A DNA stretch of 44,922 nucleotides from contig JAKALO010000007.1 in assembly GCA_021824125.1 (NCBI GenBank), positions 1 through 44,922 on the forward strand, given 5' to 3'. The stretch comes from Deltaproteobacteria bacterium. Its GTDB lineage: Bacteria > Desulfobacterota > Deferrimicrobia > Deferrimicrobiales > Deferrimicrobiaceae. Both the position numbers and the translations under genes were made by a program. How positions within the stretch are numbered: the stretch's first letter is position 1; every line of letters begins with the position of its first letter. The notes beneath the pieces are model-generated. The model saw only the letters and a program-made list of their open reading frames with translations. It did no database searches and was not told the origin of the DNA. This document shows, in pieces, positions 37,575-44,922 of this stretch.

Positions 37575-38738
37575 ATGCTGCGTTCATTCTCCGCCGCTGC
37601 GGCATTGTTCTTCATGTTCATCGCCGGGACGTCCCTTGCGGAGCCTGCTCCCGAATTCCGGATACGCATCGACGGCAAGATTCTCCGGAAGGCGTCGGGG
37701 AAACTGGTGCTGTCCCTCTCCTCGTTCGAATTCGGCGACAGCAAGGAAGTGTGGCTCGAAAACAGGAAGACGGGGGAAAAGCGGGTCCTGTCCCTTTCCT
37801 CGGTCTACTGGGACATATCCTACACAACGACCCTTTCTCCCGACGTATACGAGGCGCTGGATCCGCTTGACTGGCTCCCCTTCGTCGTCTGGACGGTCCC
37901 GGACGACATGGATTCCCTGCGCTCGCGACTCTCCACCGTTTACGAATACCAGAACAAGCTCCGGAGGGAACTGGGAAACGCCTCACTCGACGTGGAAGGC
38001 GCGTCGATCAGGGTCAGCTCCCGCCTGACCCTGAACAAGATAGAGAAGTTCCATCGCATCGCGGCCGACATCGCCAGGGAATATCTCAGGAAGGCGCGCG
38101 AAAGGGACGAGATCAACACCTACCTCTACCCGCTCCGCATCCAGATCGGGTTCAACCCCTTCGGCCCCCACACTTCCGTGTCCCGGTCCTCCCCCCTGCA
38201 CGAGGTCCGGGAGATCATCTACTGGGAAGTCCACAGGATCCTCACCCAGCAGTTCGGGGTCGACGAGAGCCTGGTGGATTTCGTGTTCGATTCCCCCTCC
38301 GTGGTGCGCCGGTTGCTTCCCATCGGCGCCTCGAGGCCGGAGGACCTCGTCGATTTCTACCCCAATGTCACGGTGGGCGGCGAGGCTATCGACTGCGCCC
38401 TTTACCTGCAGCGCCAGGGTTTCGACCGGCAGGTCGCGCAGCTGGTGCGGCTCAAGATGTTCCGTGACGACTTTATCGGGGACCGGCTGGTGGTCGACAG
38501 CATGGTGAACCATGGGCAGGTCGTAGACATCTTCGGGAGCAAGGCGACAGTGACCTTCATCCCTCCCTTCATGAAACAGGGCGAGACCGTTTTCGTGGAG
38601 CTCGACGAGGAAGGTAAGGACGAAATCCCGGTGGTCCTTTCCACGCCCGTAGCGGAGGGCGGCTACACCTTGACGGCCGAACTGGCGGAGCCGCAGGTCG
38701 CCCGGATCCGCCCAGGCATGCCGGTCCGCCGGAAATAG
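37575..38738 (+). CDS. Exported protein of unknown function (387 aa)
   Basis: Signal peptide MLRSFSAAAALFFMFIAGTSLAEP; long ORF with normal codon structure. Confidence 0.75.
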   Translation: MLRSFSAAAALFFMFIAGTSLAEPAPEFRIRIDGKILRKASGKLVLSLSSFEFGDSKEVWLENRKTGEKRVLSLSSVYWDISYTTTLSPDVYEALDPLDWLPFVVWTVPDDMDSLRSRLSTVYEYQNKLRRELGNASLDVEGASIRVSSRLTLNKIEKFHRIAADIAREYLRKARERDEINTYLYPLRIQIGFNPFGPHTSVSRSSPLHEVREIIYWEVHRILTQQFGVDESLVDFVFDSPSVVRRLLPIGASRPEDLVDFYPNVTVGGEAIDCALYLQRQGFDRQVAQLVRLKMFRDDFIGDRLVVDSMVNHGQVVDIFGSKATVTFIPPFMKQGETVFVELDEEGKDEIPVVLSTPVAEGGYTLTAELAEPQVARIRPGMPVRRK

Positions 38739-38779
38739 CCCTTCCCGGATCCGCCGCCGCGGCAGGAAGGTGGTTGGAA

Positions 38780-39145
38780 ATGCGGGCCAGTTTCGAGAAG
38801 ATCCTTCGCCAGGCGCTGGACGACCTTCCTGACCTGTTTCGTGGAGCGCTCGCGAACGTGGCCGTGGTCGTGGAGGAATGGCCGCCCGACTGGCTTCTGG
38901 AAGAGCTCGGGATCCCGCCCGGGGACACCCTCTACGGTTTCTATCACGGCATCCCCTTGCCCGAGCGCTCGGTCTCGCTTACCGGCAACCTCCCGGACAA
39001 GATCTCACTCTACCGTGGGCCCCTGGAGGAGGATTTTCCCGATCCGGGAGAGCTCGGGCGCGAGATCCGGATGACCCTGCTCCACGAGATCGGCCACTAT
39101 TTCGGCATGGAGGAAGAGGAGCTCGACAGGCTGGGATACAGGTAG
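38780..39145 (+). CDS. Metallopeptidase family protein (zincin-like, PF06262-type)
   Basis: LLHEIGHYFGMEEEELDRLGY HExxH motif; about 121 aa. Confidence 0.88.
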   Translation: MRASFEKILRQALDDLPDLFRGALANVAVVVEEWPPDWLLEELGIPPGDTLYGFYHGIPLPERSVSLTGNLPDKISLYRGPLEEDFPDPGELGREIRMTLLHEIGHYFGMEEEELDRLGYR

Positions 39146-39262
39146 CCCACGCCCCTTTTTCCTCTCCGTTTCCCCGATATTTCTATTTAACCCCCCGCCC
39201 GTTAGGTATACAGTATTCGTAATTCACGATAAAACCGCAGGCCGCGCGGTTCCGTGGGATAA

Positions 39263-40240
39263 ATGGAACCCGTACCGGGCGAAAGGGGGAAAGGCGTGCT
39301 GGCACTTCGACGCGTGTTTTTCGACGGAGCCTCCCACCCCGAACTGGTGCTGTTTCATTGCAGGGTTTTCTTGGACGGGTCACCGTCCCGGGAACTGTCC
39401 CGCTCCTCGCTCGTCATGTCCCGGACCGCCGAGCCCGGCCTTCGGGAAGCGTTCCTGTTCCTTCCTGGTCCGCCGGATGGCCGCCGCCTCCTGGTGCGCT
39501 ATTTCTTCTCCACCGTGGAAAACGGGGGCGAGTGGTTTTCCCAGGCCTACGAGGTCCAGGTTCCCGGGGAGGACGCCGCGGGAGACGTGACCCCGATCCC
39601 GGAAGCGGGGGAAGGAAACCTTCGCGCCGCCCCGGGGTGCGGCACGTTCCGCCTCCTTCTGCCGCTCCGGGGAGCGAATCCCGCGGACGGCTCCGTGCGG
39701 TACGGTTTCGGCGCCATGCGGAAGAAGCCCTCCAGGGACCTCTGCCGCGCGGCGTTCCCCGCGACTCTTTCCCCTCCCGTGGTGGAAGTCCCCGGGGCGC
39801 TCTCGGTGCTCAAGAACCGTCCGATGCCCTATTTCCTCTACCACGTGGCAGGGGACGCCGGTAACCTGGTCGCCGACAAGATCAACTGCGCCCGGCTGAC
39901 TTTCAGGGACGAGGAGGGCGACGTGCTCTGCGCGCGGCTTCTATGGGGCGACCCTTCCTGGAACGCGCAGAACCTGTCCGTGATGGAGGTCAGGAAATTA
40001 GCCTCCCCGGAGGGTGGAGCGGCGGACGTTTTCTTCGCCGACGACCGGGAGGCGTACCTGCGTATCCGTGCCGGGGCGCTCGACCGGCAGCCGCCTCCCC
40101 GCGTGTTCGAAGCCTTCGTCTACGGCCCGGAGGGCAGCGTGGTCGAATACTGTTTCCAGGTGCTGGTGCGCAGGCCGGACGGATCGGTGTCGGCGGGGTG
40201 GCGGAACCGCGACGGAGGGAACTGGAGCGTGACCCTTTAG
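39263..40240 (+). CDS. Protein of unknown function (up to 325 aa; start may be GTG 39296)
   Basis: Single long ORF; duplicated beta-rich segments (RYFFSTVENGGEWFSQAYEVQV / EYCFQVLVRRPDGSVSAGWRNRDGGNWSV). Confidence 0.6.
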   Translation: MEPVPGERGKGVLALRRVFFDGASHPELVLFHCRVFLDGSPSRELSRSSLVMSRTAEPGLREAFLFLPGPPDGRRLLVRYFFSTVENGGEWFSQAYEVQVPGEDAAGDVTPIPEAGEGNLRAAPGCGTFRLLLPLRGANPADGSVRYGFGAMRKKPSRDLCRAAFPATLSPPVVEVPGALSVLKNRPMPYFLYHVAGDAGNLVADKINCARLTFRDEEGDVLCARLLWGDPSWNAQNLSVMEVRKLASPEGGAADVFFADDREAYLRIRAGALDRQPPPRVFEAFVYGPEGSVVEYCFQVLVRRPDGSVSAGWRNRDGGNWSVTL

Positions 40241-41286
40241 CCCCCGATCTTGCGGAGGGCCGAAAGCAGCGCCTCTATTTCGGCGTCAGTGCCCACGGTG
40301 ATGCGCAGGCAGTCGCGGAGCCTGGGAGTGTCGAAGTAGCGCACGAGTATCTTCCTGTTCTTCAACTCTTCGTATACCGGCTTCGCCGATTTCCCCCCGG
40401 ATCTCCTTGCCAGGACGAAGTTGGCCCGGGAGGGGAACGGGGTGAAGCCGACCCCGGGGAGGCGTGAAACCAGGCGCTCCCGGGTCTTTCGTATCCGGGC
40501 CGCGTTTCTCTCCATAGACGCCGTGTCCCGCAGCGCCGCCTCCCCGGCGGCGAGGGCCAGGCGGCTCATGTTGTAGGAGTCCTTCACCTTGGCGAGCCCT
40601 TCTATGATCCGGGGGTGCGCGAATCCAAGGCCGATCCTCATCCCCGCGAGGGAGAACGACTTGGAGAAGGTCCGAAGGACGATGACGTTGGCCCTTTCCC
40701 GCGCCAGCGACAGCGCGTTTTCCTCCGCGAAGTCGGCGTACGCCTCGTCGACCACGAGCAGGCCGGTGACCTCCGCGGCCAGGCGGTCAAGGGTCGCAAG
40801 CGGGACCGAGGTCCCGGAGGGGGAATTGGGGCTGGCCACGACCGTGACGCTCCCTCGCGCGCGGAAGAGGCCCGGCGGGAGCGAGTAGTCGTCCGGGTAG
40901 GGAACGCCGCGGACCTTCCCTCCCTGGATCCGCACGAGGGTGTCATAGAGCGTGTAAGTGGGGGTGGGGCAGCAAAGGACGTCCCCTTCCCCGATGAAGG
41001 CCCGGGCGATCATGGCGAGCAGGTCGTCCGAACCGTTTCCCGCGATCACACGCGGGAGCTCGAATCCGTAGGTGAGCGCGGCCTGCCGCCTCAGGCGCGT
41101 CGCGTCCGGGTCAGGGTAGAGGCGGAGCGTATCCTTCGCCTCGGCGAGTATGGCGCGACGGACCCCGGGTGAGGGGGGGTAGGGGTTCTCGTTCGTGTTG
41201 AGCTTTATGAACCCTCCATCCTGTGGCTGCTCGCCGGGCTGGTACCCGCGCATGCGCGCGACGTTTTTCCGGAACGGGACGCTCAT
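40237..41286 (-). CDS. hisC: Histidinol-phosphate aminotransferase family
   Basis: IKLNTNENPYPPSPGVRRAI...GNGSDDLLAMIARAF...VVDEAYADFAEENAL...TFSKSFSLAGMRIG. Confidence 0.92.
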   Translation of the reverse strand: MSVPFRKNVARMRGYQPGEQPQDGGFIKLNTNENPYPPSPGVRRAILAEAKDTLRLYPDPDATRLRRQAALTYGFELPRVIAGNGSDDLLAMIARAFIGEGDVLCCPTPTYTLYDTLVRIQGGKVRGVPYPDDYSLPPGLFRARGSVTVVASPNSPSGTSVPLATLDRLAAEVTGLLVVDEAYADFAEENALSLARERANVIVLRTFSKSFSLAGMRIGLGFAHPRIIEGLAKVKDSYNMSRLALAAGEAALRDTASMERNAARIRKTRERLVSRLPGVGFTPFPSRANFVLARRSGGKSAKPVYEELKNRKILVRYFDTPRLRDCLRITVGTDAEIEALLSALRKIGG

Positions 41287-42485
41287 TTGCGGTTCCTTTT
41301 CTTTCCTGAAAACAGGTCCCCGAGTTTTTTCCAGGCCGGAAGCGAGCGCTCGACCGCCTCCGGGGAAACGCAGTAGGCGATGCGGAAATGCCCCTTCCTC
41401 CCGAAGCCGGAGCCGGGAACCACCAGGATGTTTTCCTCGCGGGCGGCCGCGACGAACTTCATCTCGTCCGCGGAAGGGGATCGCGGGAACAGGTAGAAGG
41501 CGCCCCCGGGGAGCACCAGGGAAAACCCCGCGTCCCGGAGGGTCGCGGCCAGGAGGTCCCGGTTCCGCAGGTAAACCGACAGGTCCGCCTCGGCTCCCTG
41601 GAAGCCGGCCACTGCCCGCTGCATGAGGGAAGGGGCGTTGACGAATCCCAGCACGCGGTTGCAGAAGACGCAGGCGTCGGCCAGCTCCGCGGCATCGGCC
41701 GCCCGGGGACTGATCGCGAGGTAGCCGATCCTCTCGCCGGGGAGATTCAGATCCTTGGAGTGCGAATAGGCCACGAGGGTGTTCCGTATCGCGGCGGCGG
41801 GCGGTGAAAACGAGGCGCCGGGGTAAACGATCTTCCGGTACGGCTCGTCGGAAAGGACGTAGATCGGACCCCGCGTGCGCTCCTCCCCCTCCGCGAGGAC
41901 GCGGGAGAGCGCCCGAAGCGCGTCCGCCGGGTATACCGCGCCCGTCGGGTTGTTCGGGGAGTTCAGGATCAGGGCTTTCGTCCTGGGGGAGATCGCCGCG
42001 CGGATAGCCTCGAGGTCGAGCTGGAACTCTTCCGTGGATTCCGCCACGACCGGGACCGCTCCCGCGTTGCGAACGTAGAAAAGGTACTCGACGAAAAACG
42101 GCGCGATCACCACCACCTCGTCGCCGGGGCCGAGGATCGCCCTCAACGCGACGTTGATGGCGCCGGCCGCCCCCACGGTCATCACGACCAGTCCCTGGGT
42201 GAAGGGGAGTCCCGTCGACCCGTGGAGGTCTTCCGCCACCTTCCGGCGTACGTCGGCGAATCCAGCGTTCGGCATGTACTTGTGCAGGTCCGGTGTCGGG
42301 GCGGCCGCAAGCCGGGCGATCTCCCGCGCCAGCGATTGGGGCGGGTCTCCGTAGGGGTTGCCCAGGGTGAAATCGTGGACGTTTTCCACACCCTTTTTCG
42401 CCTTCAGAAGGGCGCCGTCCTCGAACATTTTCCGGATCCAGGATCCCTCGCTGATCGCCTTGCGGATCTCCGGGGAAGCAGGCAT
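41283..42485 (-). CDS. PLP-dependent class I/II aminotransferase (aspartate aminotransferase-like)
   Basis: DFTLGNPYGDPPQSL; LILNSPNNPTGAVYP; YSHSKDLNLPGERIGYLA; ATGA overlap with hisC. Confidence 0.92.
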   Translation of the reverse strand: MPASPEIRKAISEGSWIRKMFEDGALLKAKKGVENVHDFTLGNPYGDPPQSLAREIARLAAAPTPDLHKYMPNAGFADVRRKVAEDLHGSTGLPFTQGLVVMTVGAAGAINVALRAILGPGDEVVVIAPFFVEYLFYVRNAGAVPVVAESTEEFQLDLEAIRAAISPRTKALILNSPNNPTGAVYPADALRALSRVLAEGEERTRGPIYVLSDEPYRKIVYPGASFSPPAAAIRNTLVAYSHSKDLNLPGERIGYLAISPRAADAAELADACVFCNRVLGFVNAPSLMQRAVAGFQGAEADLSVYLRNRDLLAATLRDAGFSLVLPGGAFYLFPRSPSADEMKFVAAAREENILVVPGSGFGRKGHFRIAYCVSPEAVERSLPAWKKLGDLFSGKKRNRK

Positions 42486-42637
42486 GGGTTCTCCTTGGCG
42501 CCGCGGGCGGCACGAATGCGCTGCGCCGTGCCTCCGCGCGAACGACTTTCACGATACGTCATCGGAGCCAGGTATTTCAAGGAAAAGGGAAAGGAAGATA
42601 TTTGATTGAATCCTTGCGACATATACCATAGATTTAG

Positions 42638-42665
42638 GAAAGTTTCACGGGGGTCCTGCCGATAT
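42638..42665 (+). promoter_or_regulatory. Candidate sigma28/FliA-type box GAAAGTTT-N12-GCCGATAT overlapping a start codon
   Basis: 14/16 match, N12 spacing; -10 box overlaps ATG 42664. Confidence 0.35.
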
Positions 42666-43299
42666 GCCTACTGTAGGAAAGACCTGGGCGTTACTTCTTC
42701 TCTGGATGGGGGTGACCGGATGCGTCACCGGCAAAGTGCTCTACCTCCCAGGCGGCCCGGTTCGCCCCGCGTCGCAGGCAACCGCCGGTGCGGAAGCGGG
42801 CCCGGCGGTCGCCGTGCTTGATTTTACGTGGGAAGGATCCCCCTCGTTCGAAATCGGGCGCGATTACGACCAGGTCCGGCCGATCGTCTGGAAGGGAAAT
42901 CCCGGCAAGGCCGTCGCCGACCTGATCGCGGCGGTCCTGGCGGAGAAGGGGGTTCCGGCGATCCGCGCGACCGGGGAGGCGGATGTCCACTCCGGAATCC
43001 CGGCGAAGGTCTGGGGCCGCGTCGAGGAGTTTCACGTGAACGTCAAGCGGGTCGATACGTTGAAGGTGGAAGCCGCGGCGGTTGTCGCGTTAAGGGTTTT
43101 CGGGACCGGCGGGTCGGCTCCCCCCGGCTGGAGCAGCGCCGTCACTTCCACGTACTGGTATACGGACCCTTTGTTCATCACGCCGGAAGGCACTCTGCAG
43201 GCCGTCAACGGCGCCGCCAACTCCGCTGCGGAGGAAGGGGTCCGACGGTTGGTGGAAACAGGGGTGGTGGTCATGCCAGGGGTGACGGAAAAAAGGTAA
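42664..43299 (+). CDS. YajG-like putative lipoprotein
   Basis: MPTVGKTWALLLLWMGVTGC lipoprotein signal; VAVLDFTWEGSPSFEIGR... Confidence 0.75.
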   Translation: MPTVGKTWALLLLWMGVTGCVTGKVLYLPGGPVRPASQATAGAEAGPAVAVLDFTWEGSPSFEIGRDYDQVRPIVWKGNPGKAVADLIAAVLAEKGVPAIRATGEADVHSGIPAKVWGRVEEFHVNVKRVDTLKVEAAAVVALRVFGTGGSAPPGWSSAVTSTYWYTDPLFITPEGTLQAVNGAANSAAEEGVRRLVETGVVVMPGVTEKR

Positions 43300-43313
43300 A
43301 GGGAGCGGAATAG

Positions 43314-44922
43314 ATGAGGATGAAAACCGGGTTCCACGTTTTCATGCCGTTGCTCGCCTTGTTCCTCGCCCTGAACGGGTGCGATTCCCAGAAGGGGTTG
43401 AAAGTTTCCGTGCTTTCGGGTTCCTCCCCTGGAAAGAAGTTGATACGTGTCGCGGCCTCGGACGAGACGATCGTCCACTTCCAGAAAATCGCGGAAACCT
43501 ACTCCTCGCGGCACGAAGCCCAGTTCGAAATCTCCCAGACGCAGGGGATCCACATTCCGGGGCTTGTCGAGAAAGGGACGGTGGACCTCGGGGTCACGGC
43601 GCGACGGCTTTCCCCCAAGGAAAGGGGGGCGAACCTCAGCTATATCCCGTATGCCTTTGACGGCGTGGTGTTCATGGCGGCTCCCGACGCGAATGTCCGG
43701 GCGCTCACCGTCGCGCAGGTCCGGCAGATCCTGACCGGGAAGATCACCAACTGGAAAGAGGTGGGCGGGGCGGACAGGCAGATCCAGATCATAAACCGGC
43801 CCGAATATTCGGCGGTCCGCATCTCCATGGGGAACTCCCTGTTCGACGGGGAGTTCCCGAAATCGAAATCCACCCTGACCCTCGAGACGAGCGAGAACAC
43901 TTACCAGGCGCTGAAAACCCTGTCTTCCTATATCGCGTACGCGCCGATTTCCCGGATCACGGTTGAGCAGTTTCTATCCGTTCCGCTGAGCATCGACGGG
44001 ATGCTCCCCCTGATCACCAGCGTTCCGTCGGTGAAATATCCGGCGACGCTCGAGTACAGTATTCTCTTCTCCTCCAAGTCCGCGGATCCGATCGTGACGG
44101 ACTTCGCGAACTACCTTGGGTCGGTCGACGGGATGCACCACCTGGCGTCGCTCGGGCTTGTGCCTGCCGCCGGAAAGCTCTCGCTCACCGCCTGCCATTG
44201 CAGGGCGACCGAGGGGACCTTCACACCCACCCGGAGATCGCCGCTCGCGGGCAACTTCACCATAGCGGTCGTTCCCGAGCTGGGGGCGATCGAGCAGGAG
44301 ATGCGGTACTCGGGAATCGCCAGGATCATCGCGGAGGAGATGGGCGTCAAGACGCAGTTGAAGCACATGGAGTCGTACGGACGCATCATACGCGAGTTCG
44401 AGGAGGGCCGGATCGACGCCGCCTTCGTGGGGAGCCTCATCTACGGCCAGTTGCACGACCGGCTCGGGGTCATTCCCCTGGCGCGACCCGAGTTGGGGAA
44501 GATTTCGTATTACCATGGGATCCTCATCGTCCGTGCCGGCAGCGGGAACGAAAAGTTCTCCGATCTCAAGGGAAAATCGTTCGCGTACGTCCCCAACACG
44601 TCGGCGGGCGAACTGTTCTCCCGCGTCCTGCTGCAGAAGAACGGGAAGGTCGGTGAGCAGTCCTTCTTTTCGAGGGTCGTCCGGGTATCCACGCACGCGG
44701 ACGCGGTGAACCTGGTGGCGGATGGCAAGTTGGACGGCGCGGTCGTCAAGGACCTTGTCCTCAACCGGATGATAAGGGAGCGGGGGAAAAACGGATCCGG
44801 CGCGCTGAAGGACAGGATCCGGGTCCTGGAATCCTCCACTTACTTCCCGGAAAATGCGCTGGTGGTCAGCCCGTCGATCGACCCGAAGCAGAGGAACCAG
44901 CTCCGCGACATTCTCCTTGCCT
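43314..44922 (+). CDS. Lipoprotein with tandem PstS-like and PhnD-like periplasmic binding domains (3' truncated by window)
   Basis: Open frame from ATG 43314 to window end (not in ORF track): MRMKTGFHVFMPLLALFLALNGC; LTVAQVRQILTGKITNWKEVGG (PstS-like) then NFTIAVVPELGAIEQEMRYSGIARIIAEEMGVKTQLKHMESYGRIIREFEEGRIDAAFVGSLIYGQL (PhnD-like). Confidence 0.85.
   Translation, partial: MRMKTGFHVFMPLLALFLALNGCDSQKGLKVSVLSGSSPGKKLIRVAASDETIVHFQKIAETYSSRHEAQFEISQTQGIHIPGLVEKGTVDLGVTARRLSPKERGANLSYIPYAFDGVVFMAAPDANVRALTVAQVRQILTGKITNWKEVGGADRQIQIINRPEYSAVRISMGNSLFDGEFPKSKSTLTLETSENTYQALKTLSSYIAYAPISRITVEQFLSVPLSIDGMLPLITSVPSVKYPATLEYSILFSSKSADPIVTDFANYLGSVDGMHHLASLGLVPAAGKLSLTACHCRATEGTFTPTRRSPLAGNFTIAVVPELGAIEQEMRYSGIARIIAEEMGVKTQLKHMESYGRIIREFEEGRIDAAFVGSLIYGQLHDRLGVIPLARPELGKISYYHGILIVRAGSGNEKFSDLKGKSFAYVPNTSAGELFSRVLLQKNGKVGEQSFFSRVVRVSTHADAVNLVADGKLDGAVVKDLVLNRMIRERGKNGSGALKDRIRVLESSTYFPENALVVSPSIDPKQRNQLRDILLA

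Overview
High-GC bacterial chromosomal window. The gene content suggests a deltaproteobacterium-like organism, but that is inference. It is densely coding and mostly housekeeping or accessory: c-di-GMP proteins, an NCS2 permease with a B12-type radical SAM protein, ChaN-PDZ, ComA-like plus MmgE/PrpD, LOG, carB, PfkB, a ClpA-like AAA+, a 12-repeat NHL protein, a TetR/RND/TolC efflux operon, rmuC, fliA/NtrC/FlgM-like, two aminotransferases, and a fused PstS-like/PhnD-like lipoprotein running off the end. The most interesting signals are ones the ORF track does not show. (1) A rhodanese-like gene at 14057..14386 has an in-frame TGA at the position of the catalytic-loop Cys (YCA-[TGA]-PREAS). A bacterial SECIS-like hairpin with a GGUC-containing apical loop follows 21 nt later, so this is a candidate selenoprotein currently split into an 82-aa ORF plus lost C-terminus. 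(2) A candidate sigma54-dependent small RNA lies at about 21687..21789, with three hairpins, two C/U-rich anti-Shine-Dalgarno loops and a T9 terminator. One loop has 14 nt of perfect complementarity to the ribosome-binding site of the RND adaptor gene 6 kb away. (3) A sigma54 to sigma28 circuit: a sigma54 promoter in front of fliA, an NtrC-type activator next door, a FlgM-like anti-sigma gene, and FliA-type boxes with identical 12-nt spacing in front of flgM-like, a GGDEF gene (apparently leaderless) and a lipoprotein gene. (4) A tRNA-Arg whose 5' acceptor strand overlaps the end of an HD-GYP gene, followed by repeated tRNA 3'-end/T-arm fragments.
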